Position numbers and translations under genes: made by a program. Of a stretch of 64,000 nt of DNA, positions 35,534 to 46,295 are shown in pieces; position 1 is the first letter of the stretch, and each line of letters starts with the position of its first letter. The DNA is from Diphasiastrum complanatum (Eukaryota; Streptophyta; Lycopodiopsida; Lycopodiales; Lycopodiaceae): NCBI GenBank assembly GCA_029204225.1, contig CM055107.1, forward strand, positions 46,687,476 to 46,751,475, written 5' to 3'. Below the pieces are notes generated by a model. It had not been told where the DNA came from. It did no database searches and was given only the letters and a program-made list of their open reading frames with translations.

Positions 35534-36455
35534 TGTTGGAGAAAGAGGGTGTGTCGTGTGTGAGAAACGTACATAGCTCAAAAGGAAATGAACACGAAAA
35601 AGGAACGAACTCAAAACACGAACGAGAAACGAACTCGAACGAAAAGTGTTCATACGTAGTGGAATGAGCTATATGACTCTTTCCCTAAGCATGACTACGC
35701 CTATAAAAAACAAACAGAACATTAGTAATAGAAATCACGGTCACTCTGATTACATAGCCAAACATCAATAAAATACTAGAAGAATAATTTGTTGCGAATG
35801 ATTTGTGAAGAGCTAGGCTGAGCTCGACTGATAATCAGTCGCGAATGATTTGCGAAAGGAAAGACTAAATATTAGTCATCAACAGCTAGACTAATAATAA
35901 CTCGCTAAGAACAGATTACCAGATTGAGCAACAAGAAAGTCAGATAGAATGAAAAATAAGCATAACAACATTGACACAAATCTGAACGTAGAACAAAAGA
36001 GCTGTTATCAGATTAAGTATAGCAAAATATACATGTCAATAATGCGGTAGAGCACAAGACAATAGCGAAGAAACCACCTGCTCTAACAAAGCTAATTCAA
36101 TCTGTAAAAGGAATGAACCTATTACTGACAATAAAGAATCAATACGCAAGGCATCTACTTCGTCTATCTCTAATGAGCTTCTGATGCTATTATTTTACAC
36201 ACACTTCATCTCTTGATCTCTTAATCCATCTGAATACACAAGTGGTATTCAATACATATACACAATGTTACAGGTGTGCAGTTGAAGAAAGTACAAAGTG
36301 GATGTGCTGTCTGTAGGAGATCGTGGGTGGCTGCTGTCGTTGTCAAGTCTGTTAGCACAGTTGCATGGGGAGAGTCTGAAAAGGGCCGTGACGTCAGCCT
36401 TTGCTGAAATGAACGTTGGTGAAGATGAGAGGAGCTTGAAGTTGCTAAAGCAACA
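35534..36455 (-). repeat. 5' LTR of the copia element
   Basis: On the plus strand it starts TGTTGGAG next to the primer site and may end ...AAAGCAACA at 36455, giving matching TGTTG/CAACA ends and about 922 bases. The inner edge is well supported by the primer site. The outer edge is a guess based on the terminal motif. Confidence 0.5.
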
Positions 36456-36476
36456 GCCAAAGTTCGTTCTTCACCA

Positions 36477-38134
36477 TTGCAGCCACCAAGAAATTCACGC
36501 ATAGATATGAATGATCAGTTGCAATATCATCATGAAGAACCCTTCAAGATGACTGAACCGGAAGCACCACAAACGGAAATGCTCATGAATATTTTGTCTA
36601 GTAAGATCAATATTTCATTGGGAGAGTTCCTGAAGTTGGTGCCAAAAGCAAAAGAAGTCTTAGCGCAAAAGTTAGCTCAGGAACCAGAAGTCCATCAGGA
36701 GCCACTTTTTTGTGCTGGATTTGAAGAAAGTACTCCATGTCAAAACAGCTTTGGAAAGTGAACAAAAGAATATCACCCTGCCGATACAACATAGACAATT
36801 TCCTAATGAAACAGCTGTGATAGATGGCGGTTTGGGAGTTAACCTGATTTTTACAAACCTATGTGCAAAATGGGCCTTACAAAGATCAAGCCTGTGACTT
36901 TTGCCATTAAGCTAGTTGATCAAACTACAGTTCGTCCACGAGGAATGGTTGAAGATATACTTGTCAGAATTGCGAAAATACAGTTTTTCATTACTTTCAT
37001 AGTAATGGACTTACCAAAAGCACCAAATGTCTACCGAGTCCTATTGGGACGTCCATGGTTATGAGTTGCGCAAGTAATTTTCATAAATGGGGTACCGGGA
37101 AAATCACTTTTGAAAATCGTGAACATGCAGTCAAGGTTGATCCTACAACTTGGACTATCAAACCAGTGGTTCCAAAAGAGGATGATGATTCATCAACAAT
37201 GGATCATACTTGTGACCGACCAGAGAAAAATTTGGGAGCTCATTACGATTCTCAAACGAATACTGTCAACTGGAATGAAGCTCTTGCAACTATTGATTGT
37301 ACAGCAAGATATATGTGTCAACAAGATAATCAGTCAGATTTGAGCGAGATTTCATTATTGGATCGAACCTTGGATACACCGATCACTTTGCCATTGAATG
37401 TGTTGAATGTAGCTTGGATATCAACGGAACCTATACCAGATCCGATTGTAGATGACCTCATTCTTGTGAGTCATGCCTTGACTTATGATGACAACGCAGA
37501 ACTTACTAATGAGTAGATTCTAAATCATATGGATCCGACTTGATTTGGAGTGCGTAATATTCCTAATAAACCAACAATAAAACCGCCCAAAGTAGTTATA
37601 TTGAAAGAAGACAGGATTACAGAGTCAATGACGAAAAAACAATCCAAGCAACATTATAATACGGTCCTGAAATGGGAAAATCCTCCTCAAAAGATTGATT
37701 TAAAGAATGTGCCACCCTTACGGGATAAAGACAAAGGAAAAGTTTAGGATGATTCTACAAGTCAGAGTTCTAGCAAGACGTCATCGTCTCAGAAATCATC
37801 ACCTCCACGATCAATTCCTGCTAAGAAGGCTAAGCGAAGATCCAAGACAAGTCCTTTTGACAAAGAGCAAGCAGATGTAGTCCAGCATGATATGCCTGAA
37901 TATTTTAAACGTTATACATTGGATGACGTGGTTATCTTGTTACCCAAAGTACATCGTGAACCCGAAGAACAGGTGTCAGAATCGAAAGATGTTTACGATG
38001 GCCCAACTAGGACACAGCCAATGAATCTTGCTGAATCAGGAGAACCAGAAAAGATTGTACAGGTTGGATCACAACTTAATCTTGAACAATATCAAGCACT
38101 CCAAACGTTACTTATCAACTATCAAGATTGCTTT
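36477..38134 (+). mobile_element. Ty3 gag-protease fragment (plus strand)
   Basis: Plus-strand frames give a Gag tail (K-I-N-I-S-L-G-E-F-L-K-L-V-P-K), a protease with the D-G-G variant active site (AVIDGGLGVNLI), L-T-K-I-K-P-V-T-F-A-I-K-L, and Y-R-V-L-L-G-R-P-W-L, the conserved protease end. A long hydrophilic linker follows up to Q-Y-Q-A-L-Q-T-L-L-I-N-Y-Q-D-C-F just before RT would begin. There the gag-only element is inserted. At least two frameshifts (near 36860 and 37055) and stops at 37514 and 37745 are present. RT does not resume beyond 42650, so the 3' half was lost. Confidence 0.8.
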
Positions 38135-39016
38135 TGTTGCGCCGGCGCCTCAAAGGGCGCTGGGACTTGAGCGGTTTCTCCAACACGCGCTTAGGTCTAA
38201 CATTCATCCATCATGCACTTACGTAAAAGCCAACTCAGAAATGTAACAAGCTTAACCATTCAGACTTAAAAAAACTGGAATCCCAACCAACCTGAAAGCC
38301 AACTCAGAATCCGTCCCCAACAGGTAACCAAAGGCAAAGACAAGCCACACATGAAACCCAAGGCATAGTGGTCGCCAAACTGACCAATTGGCATAGCGGT
38401 GAGCCACACGTCGGTGACGTGGACTCTTAGGTGTCGACGATGCAAAAAGGTTGTATTAAGGGTCCTTCCACTTGGACCAGTCCCGGAGGCGAAACCGAAA
38501 TGGTAATCATCCCCAAGCATCAACTTTATTAAATCTGGAAGAGGTTACATTCATACATAGACTGACCGGTCTCGGGACCACCAACATGTGCTGGGCATTG
38601 TGCCTGGCTCGTGCTAGTAGAGGAAGCTGAGACCTGGCGACTGGATTCCTGACGCTGGTTGAGCTGCCCCAGATTCTGTCTGCCGGACTCCCCCTATAGT
38701 TCTGCTGTGATTCGGCACACCCCCTCTGTCCTGAAACTTAGTGCTTTCTGGTAAAGCACGCTCTTTAGGACTTAGTTTTTATTTTGCTGATTAAGCCTGA
38801 CAAGCTTGGCAGAATCAGTCTGGCTCCCGGACATGGGTCCCGGGAGCCGTCCCTGCGGCAGAATCAACTTGCTTCCTGACTAGGCCATGACTCGAGCTCC
38901 AGAGCTAGCTCATGACTTGTGAGTACTTGACTGGCTCACCACAGGTCAGAGGCTCAGTCCTTGATGTTCTAACTTGCTATGGGACCTTAGAGAGTGTCAC
39001 CTCTTAGAGTCTTACA
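38135..39016 (-). repeat. 3' LTR of the gag-only element
   Basis: It starts TGTTGCGCCGGCGCC and ends AGTCTTACA on the plus strand (TG...CA in either orientation). It is about 882 bases and matches 41772-42649 almost throughout, with scattered substitutions. A convincing polypurine tract is not seen next to it. Confidence 0.85.
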
Positions 39017-39439
39017 GGGCATGCTGGGTGCACCCGAGTCAGCTTTACAGCATCCTCTCCTCGTTTGAGAAAGCTGATGTCCTCATCAGGGCCAAACTAG
39101 AACCTAAGACTCATGGCACGGGCTTAATTCACCGGCCAGACTTTATTCACATACACAAGGGCACGGGCTTGATTCACCATCCAAAGGAGACCAACTGTAA
39201 AGAGAAGTAAAACATTGTGTTTGCACCCAGCACAAGAAAAGTGTGGATCTAGTTCACTTACGTAAAACCTGTGTAAAGCTGTTGCACTTAGACATTAGAC
39301 TGAAGCTCACTCCTTGATGAGAAATGCGGCTTACTTTATTAACATGAAAGAAAAAGGTACTTACGCCTCCCTTAAGCCTCATATATGTCGTTTTCGTCGC
39401 ACGTCTAGATGAGTCCCCTAGGACTCTAGATTTTTCGTT

Positions 39440-39640
39440 TGGTTGCCCAGGTTGAGCTCCTTGAGCTCTGCATCGGCACTTAGATTCACCTCTGATGTAG
39501 AAGCTGCAGACAATGTTGGCTCCATTTGACCTCGCGTCAGCTAGTTTGTCACTGCTGAATGTCCTTTGTTAAAGAGGTGAGCTTTCGCTTGGTCACACAA
39601 GTTGAGCTCCTTGAGCTCTGCATCGCCACTATCAAATCCT
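39440..39640 (-). repeat. Duplicated Gag C-terminal segment
   Basis: The phrase GTTGAGCTCCTTGAGCTCTG with its flanks occurs at about 39451 and again at about 39601, roughly 150 bases apart. On the minus strand both copies encode D-A-E-L-K-E-L-N-L. The second copy lies beyond the present Gag stop. It is a tandem duplication of the Gag tail. Confidence 0.8.
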
Positions 39641-40937
39641 TCAATGGCAGCCATGATTTGCTTGTTCAATGGTTTGGGACATGACCTCCAAGAGTGACCT
39701 TGCTGGTGACAGTTGAAGCAACGCACGGAACTGCCCACTGTTGGTGAGCTGTTGTTGTGACTAGCTGAAGGTCCAGCATTGTTTCTTCTCTGGAACGTGT
39801 TCCCTCCATTGTTGCCTTGATTGCCAAACCCTGTTTTTGTTGGGAATTTGTTCACGCTACTCGAGGCTTGGTTGCCATTTGAAGCTGAGTCCCCCCTGAA
39901 AAGAAGCTCGGACTCGGTCTGGATCCACTAAATACTCTTGTTGAGTTTGAGGGAGCAGCTGGTGCCAATGTGCTCTCATAATCACAAACCATTTTAGCCG
40001 CCCGAATAGTTGAATTGAAATCATGGGGCATGTAGCTGTCTACTGCACGCCGGATCCAAGACTGCATTCCAGACAAGAGGTAATGAGTTTTGTCCGCCTC
40101 GGACATATCTTCAATAACTCATACACTCTGTCTGAATTTATTGAGGTACTCTTGCAATGAACCTTTCTGCTTGAGCCCTGATAATTTTGTCCTCAATCTC
40201 ATGTGTGAATCCTTCGGTATGAACTCCTCTCGTAACGCAGTTTTGAACGCATCCCATGTCTGAAAATGCATTCCTGCCATCCGGTACCAATTTGTAGTGT
40301 AGCCCTCAAAATATGTTAATGCCAAGTCCGTTCTTTCTTCTTCAGGAGTGTTCATCAGATGGAAGTAATGGTCCATGTGAAACAACCAATCTTCCACGAT
40401 TCGAATGTCACGCTCTCCTTTGAAAGTAGGTGGTGCTTCTATTTTGGCAGCCTTCTTTGGGCCTTTTGTGTTTTGCGCTCGTGGTTCTCTTGGTATCTGT
40501 GGAGGAGGCACCACTGCATTCCCTCTAGTTGCCTCCAACTCTTCAAACCTGGCATCGAGTTGTGTTAGCTCGTCTCTCATTTCTCTAGCAAGGTCGAATT
40601 GAGTAAGGTTCATGGCTCGCAGGGATGTTTGCCATTCTTTCCTTTCTGTTTCTCTGTCCTTCTTCACCTCGCTAAGCATAGCCGTCATTGCACTTGATAA
40701 GTATTGCCGCATCTTCACTTCAAAGAGGTCTTGTTGCGCCTCTGGCATGGGTTCATCTCTTGGTGTAGGTTCAGAAGGGCCACCCATCTCTTCTTGGAGA
40801 GGCGCCACTATGGAGTGCATATGCTCTTTCTTTTTTGACTTGGACCTGGTGCCATCTCGATGCATGCGGGAGTCGTATTCTCGAACCTGTTTCTCTCCGT
40901 CCGTCAATGCTCGTAACTCATCAAGATGGTCGTCCAT
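39541..40937 (-). pseudogene. Gag of the gag-only element
   Basis: Minus-strand Gag of about 460 codons in three pieces: 40937-40119, 40106-39852 and 39855-39541. The N-terminus is highly charged and coiled-coil-like. The capsid part has P-P-T-F-K-G-E-R-D, W-L-F-H-M-D-H-Y-F and T-N-W-Y-R-M-A-G, then L-R-E-E-F-I-P-K. The zinc knuckle CFNCHQQGHSWRSC is near the end. The breaks are one in-frame TGA near 40120, compatible with a CGA-to-TGA change, and one frameshift near 39890 at a run of six G. A Gag interrupted only twice suggests fairly recent loss of function. Confidence 0.88.
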
Positions 40938-41756
40938 TATAGTAAGATGTGTACTTCCAACAGATTATCGCCTCAATCCTTTTTAAATTTGAAAACTCTC
41001 CCTTCTGTCGGCCGGACCCCACAGCTCTCTTTTCTTCTTTATTAAATCAGCTTCAATGAGAATATCCCCTCCTCAAACTAGCACACTCACATCAGCTAAG
41101 AGCCAAGTAGGAACCAGATCATTTGTGTCCAAACAAGCATACAACAAACGGAACATATCAACCAAAGCAAACACAGAGGATCCCTCTCAAGCCACAATCC
41201 CCCCTGAGACCGGACGTAGGACCTTTGCCTAGCCGCGCCCCACACAAATCTATCACAGAATTAGCCCACGGGGAAACATCCATCCAACCATCCGTGCTTT
41301 CACCTTTAAGTAGCACATTGCGTCAGTCACGCCCCACCACTTTTTGGTCGATAGCCCTTATAACTAAACGATCGGCAGCTATCCCACACCGGCAGCTAAC
41401 CACCTGTGCTTTACACCCGAATTCGAGCAGCATCTCTGTATCAATGGTTAACTCGTACAGTTCGAATATGTCACCCCGCACCCCACAAGGCACAGACCGT
41501 GATTTCAGCAACCTAATGACAGCACATTGCCTCATCTGTCCTACGTGAAGACGGCGCCAGGCCCGAACCGCGAGAACTGACCGTGCTTACACCTCAAGGG
41601 AAGCACCTTGCCTCATCAAGTCCCCCGTTCTATCGACCACCCCGACCGTGGACGCACCCGTGCTTACACTGTGGGTAGCACCTTGCACAACGGTTGTCTT
41701 GACAAATCCCAAGACGTGGCCATCCCTGTGAGACTTGCGTAGCTGACCGGCTAGTC

Positions 41757-41769
41757 GGCTCTGATACCA
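41757..41769 (-). promoter_or_regulatory. Primer-binding site of the gag-only element
   Basis: The minus strand reads TGGTATCAGAGCC two bases from the LTR end, a perfect initiator-Met-tRNA complement. It fixes the element's orientation. Confidence 0.92.
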
Positions 41770-41771
41770 CA

Positions 41772-42649
41772 TGTTGCGCCGGCGCCTCAAAGGGCGCTGA
41801 GACTTGAGCGATTTCCCCAACACGCGCTTAAGTCTAACATTCATCCATCATGCACTTACGTAAAAGCCAATTCAGAAACGTAACAAGCTTAACCATTCAG
41901 ACTTAAGAAAACTGGAATCCCAACCAACCCGAAAGCCAACTCAGAATCCGTCCCCAAAAGGTAACCAAAGGCAAAAACAAGCCACACATGAAACCCAAGG
42001 CATAGTGGTCGTCAAACTGACCAATTGGCATAGCGGTGAGCCACACGTCGGTGACATGGACCCTTAGGCGCCGGTGACGCAAAAAGGTTGTAGTAAGGGT
42101 CCTTCCACTTGGACCAGTCCCGGAGGCAAAACCGAAATGGTAATCATCCCCAAGGATCAACTTTATTAAATCTGGAAGAGGTTACATTCATACATAGACT
42201 GACCGGTCTTGGGACCACCAACACGTGCTGGGCATTGTGCCTGGCTCGTGCTGGTAGAGGGAGCTGAGACCTGGCGACTGGATTCCTGGCGTTGGTTGAG
42301 CTGCCCAAGTTTCTGTCTGCCGGACTCCCCCTATAGTTCTGCTATGATTCGGCGCACTCCCTCTGTCCTGAAACATAGTGCTTTTTGGTAAAGCACGCTT
42401 TTTAGGACTTAGTTTTTATTTTGCTGATTAAGCCTGGCAAGCTTGGCAGAATCAGTCTGGCTCTCGGACATGGGTCTTGGGAGCCGTCGCGGCGGCAGAA
42501 TCAACTTGCTTCCTGACTAGGCCATGACTCGAGCTCTAGATCTAGCTCATGACTTGTGAGTACTTGACTGGCTCACCACAGGTCGGAGGCTCAGTCCTTG
42601 ACGTTCTAACTTGCTCTGGGACCTTAGAGAGTGTCACCCCTTAGAGTCT
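41772..42649 (-). repeat. 5' LTR of the gag-only element
   Basis: It starts TGTTGCGCCGGCGCC directly beside the primer site and matches the left repeat up to TTAGAGTCT at 42649. The final TACA is missing and unrelated sequence follows, so the outer edge has been cut or altered. Confidence 0.85.
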
Positions 42650-43450
42650 GTTTTCAAAGGATGTGTTTTTCATTATTTTCATTATTTTTTTCCTTCGTTT
42701 AAACCACTATAAATGATATCATATATATATCATACGTTAATTATTGCATCTTTTTTTTACATGTGTGAGCACAACACATCTCTACATACACATTTTAATT
42801 GTTATCACTCAACAATTTTCATCTTCTACATCCAATAGTAATTAATGATAGAACAATTTCCAAGACTAGTGTTTGAATGGATATCAAAAATTTAAACTAT
42901 GCAAACATTAATGAATTTTTTGATCATGGACTTTATCTATGCTATTAAGGTTTTTTAAATCATCCTTATAACATTGGCTCTGACATTTTGTCTTTATTGG
43001 CCCTCTATATATTGCAATCAACAGATTGACTGAATGCATAGCCGATTCAACCAAAGGCTATAAATATATAATTAGATCGAGATTGCATTGTTAATAGATT
43101 GATCAACTTAGAGTAATCTTGTGTTTAGCACATTCAAATAACTTCAATTTCATGCTCCCTATGGCTGCTCATAATTCAATCAATGCCAAGCTTACGAGCT
43201 TTAAAAATAATTCACCAAAATTGACCAATATCGTGTTTAGTACATTTGGATTGTTTGAATTCAATCACCCTATCACACAATAAATCTCAAATTTGATGTC
43301 ACTCGAAATCACTTAATTTTGGCATTATCATTTTAGATTGTTCATATAATAATTACTTCACGTGAATTTTGAAACTAACATAGTTAGGTACTTCAAATTC
43401 ATTCACTTTTAAAAAAAATCTTAAAAAATTTGTCACGTGTGACAAAACAA
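42650..43450. other. No gene seen
   Basis: AT-rich DNA following the gag-only element. It does not continue the Ty3 pol expected after 38134 and shows no other recognisable motif. Confidence 0.5.
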
Positions 43451-43458
43451 AATGATGG

Positions 43459-43690
43459 CGTGGTAGTGCCACGCGTGGCACTGCCATGCCTACTTTTTTT
43501 TTTGAAATTACTGACCTCTGGGGAGTGAACGGCCGGCGGCCGGAAATGAGAGTGTGGCAGAGCCACGCGTGGTTTAGCCGCACCGACTTATTTTTGAAAA
43601 AATGCAGGACCACGACCCCAAATTTTTGGCTCTGCAGTGTCGCCGGAGGTTTTTTCGTGGCAGAGCCACGCTTGGCTCTGCCATGACCTC
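43459..43690. repeat. Cluster of three related hairpins
   Basis: Three palindromic segments spaced about 100 bases share the core GGCAGAGCCACGCGTGGC or close variants: about 43460-43495 (34 bases with two mismatches across the dyad), 43553-43580 and 43657-43685. They are GC-rich in AT-rich DNA. Antisense and sense frames across them look similar because of the symmetry and are not genes. Confidence 0.7.
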
Positions 43691-44344
43691 AATGTTTCAC
43701 CGAAATTGACTAAGGCATCGCGTGGCGTGGCGTGGCAAATTTCCGTGGCAAAAGACAATTATTTGTTGTTGTGTATGGCCAAATCTCAAGTATCAAATAA
43801 GGCCAAATCTCAATGGTAACGTTGAATACATAAATCTTGCTCAAGATCAGTTTTACGATAACTAGTTAAACTTATCTTATGTTTTGATCTTGTAAGATCA
43901 TGGGAAGATTGCATGTGGTGTTGTACTAACAATAAAAAGAGATGCTAAATACAAGTCACAATAAAAATTGTTTGAATTCGAACTCAAATGCAAAAAATAA
44001 ATAGTCCGACATTGTAGAAAAAGTGGACGCTATAAGTGGATCGTCACACAAAACACCAAAAAAGAAAGGTGGGTCACGGATGTACTTCGTCTGCCCCGAG
44101 GAGTAGAATCCTTCACGTCCTCTCGTCAAAAGCAAAAAACGCAACGCCGGATCAAAGAGTCCAAATAATATCTTCAAGCATACATATCAAATAGACTTGT
44201 GCACCAAGTCCCAAGACTTGTACATGGCAATATATGCATAAAAAATTCAAAACGGTCCGAAAGCCTACTACCTACAGCCTGGGCCCTATTTGTAATGGCT
44301 ATAAAAAAAATGGCTTCCATCGACCATGTACCTCTCCGAGCTGC

Positions 44345-45110
44345 CACCATCGACCTCCATCCCCTACGATCAGCGACCTCCATCGTCCCCTTACGATCGG
44401 CGACCTCCGTTGTCCCTGGAATTTGAAGGATTGACATTCTAGGATTTGTAGAATTAACGATCGTCAGCAGACATTCTTGGAGTTGACGGATTCACGAGCG
44501 TGACAAATTCTAGAACACTTGTTTTGGAGGTACTTAATCAAATAAGAGGGTTGCGTTGATCACGTTTTTTAAATTTTTGATGCTTTTTGTGAACACCGAT
44601 GGACGGGAAACCATCTGCACTGGCGCAGATGGCTTCCCATTTCGTTTGGATACTGGGTTTAGGTAGCAAATCATGTTTTTTGTGACAAAGCGAGGGCTGG
44701 GAAACCATCTTTCCATCACATTTAGATGCTATTTTCTGATTGCACATCGTTGTATTTTGTGAAAAGCGAGGGATGAAAAACCAGTTTTAAATTTTCTCTT
44801 GTTTTTTAGAGTTCCTCATTTTTGTTCAACACAGAGGAACGGGAAGCCAGCGCAAATGGTTTCCCGTCTCTGCTTACCCCAAAAAAAAGTTGCAAAAAGA
44901 GCCGCAGATGGTCCCCACTTTTTTTTTTCAAAAAATGTGTGAAGAAAACGCAGGGGACTGGCCGCAGGCACAACTCGGACAATCCATTACTCTTTCAGAG
45001 AAGATTTATTTTGTTACTACTTCCGTTTATACCTTATTAGCTCAACAAATCATTTTTGAAAGAGCTGGGGGACCGTCCGCAGATGGTCTCCAGTCTCGTT
45101 CTTTAAAAAA
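44345..45110. repeat. Short tandem and dispersed hairpin repeats
   Basis: At 44345-44416 a unit of about 28 bases around TACGATCGGCGACCTCC is repeated nearly three times. From 44605 a phrase like GGGAAACCATCTGCG recurs as an inverted repeat (44605-44618 with 44625-44638) and again near 44700, 44848-44868, 44906 and 45078. No coding gene is supported. The origin is unknown, possibly a degraded foldback transposon. Confidence 0.5.
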
Positions 45111-45119
45111 CACTTGAAC

Positions 45120-46295
45120 ATCACACTGGCCATTTTGATGCAAGTTTTATGCATTCAAATTCCAAATGAAGTTAGATCACTGGTCAATGGCCATTCCTGC
45201 CTCAAAATACGTTCGGTTTGGTGCATCTCGAGACTCTGCACGCATGCTTGTGTTGCTCGTGGCTGCGTCTTGAACTCGATTTCTTGCTTTTGGACACCTA
45301 ACTGCGCTGGCATTGAATCTCGGCAGTCGTTCGAGAAGGAATCTAATCTTTTAGGTTTTCGAGCGTTTAGCCTCTTGCTTTACTCATTCTAGAAATGTGT
45401 AATATTATGATCTTAAGCTCTCACATTCTTGGGAACTAAAAGACACCTCTTACGAATGGTTTTCCCATATTATTTTTATTATTATTTTGCTTCCTATTAG
45501 CTTTAGCATTGGTTTATTTTGTTTTATCGGTTTTGAAGTCTCTGGATCTGAAGTCTAAATCCAAAGGAGGCAGAAAGCGCTATTTATTCCCAGAGCCCGG
45601 CCTTTCAGATCTCAGTTTAATCATGTTGGCTTGTACCCGTCAGCATATCGTTGAGGAAATTCGTATTACAAGCTTGTTCCTGCCATCAATCTTTTCATAG
45701 TTACATAAGGCTCATTGTGCAGAGTTGATTTATTTTTGTGCCACTTCTTCCAAACCTATCGTAACCAATGTTGCTCCTACTATTTCTTATTTGGTCCACA
45801 CCTACCATCATGATTTTACATGATTGTCATTACCTGCTTTGTCCTATGATCATTCTTCTGAGTACAATTTTTGTTTCTTAAGCTCCTCATTGGATGTCGT
45901 CTCAAGTCCTTAGTGCTAGCCCATAACCACCTAAGTATTCACGGTCAACTTCGGATTCTTCACATGGACAATTCGTTTGATTGTTGGGCAAAGCATTTAT
46001 TTTTCAAAGATTGACTTTTGTTCCAGCTATCACATTATGAGATCTATTCGGAATTCCTATCTTTAGAATAAGAATAAATTACAAGCTGTAATGCTCCCTA
46101 TGCACTATAGAGTTGTAATTCTGATTTCTTTTGATACTCAAGGGCTTATTTAATCAAAGTTTAATGACATAATTTGATACAAATGTCAGCCTACATTCTG
46201 ATTATTTTCACTGGTTTAATTGGTTTGTTTGCATTTGATTAGCCATTGTTTGATTGGCAGGTCATACAATTGGAAGCTCATTTAGTTTGCAAGTC
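45120..46295. other. No gene seen
   Basis: AT-rich sequence upstream of the methyltransferase-like pseudogene. Upstream exons or a promoter of that gene may lie here but could not be recognised. An acceptor-like T-rich tract ending GGCAG is at 46260. Confidence 0.4.

Larger units (their letters stand above)
32033..36455 (-). mobile_element. Ty1/copia element, 3' truncated
   Basis: On the minus strand: LTR (36455-35534), primer site (35533-35521), gag (about 35300-34700), integrase (about 33970-33200), RT (32730-32430) and the RNase H start, ending at M-A-N-P-G near 32033. The order protease-integrase-RT-RNase H identifies Ty1/copia. Many frame breaks make it non-functional. The end of RNase H and the 3' LTR are absent because Ty3 sequence takes over at 32033 in the same orientation. 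Confidence 0.88.
38135..42649 (-). mobile_element. Gag-only LTR retrotransposon (TR-GAG type)
   Basis: Two direct repeats of about 880 bases flank a 2.8-kb interior. A Met-tRNA primer site lies just inside the right repeat, so the element reads on the minus strand. The only coding capacity is a Ty3-like Gag with one zinc knuckle. No protease, RT, RNase H or integrase motif occurs in the remaining interior. This fits the TR-GAG class of non-autonomous plant elements. The repeats differ at scattered positions, so it is older than the chromovirus. It is inserted in the Ty3 linker at 38134. A matching target duplication could not be confirmed because the right repeat lacks its last few bases. Confidence 0.88.

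Noticed and set aside
36298-36504. Plus-strand 68-codon frame as an independent gene
   Set aside because: It lies mostly in the presumed copia LTR. The composition is not coherent and it leads into the Ty3 Gag fragment.
43353-43819. Frames with repeated W-Q-S-H-A-W
   Set aside because: They arise from the palindromic repeats and appear on both strands.
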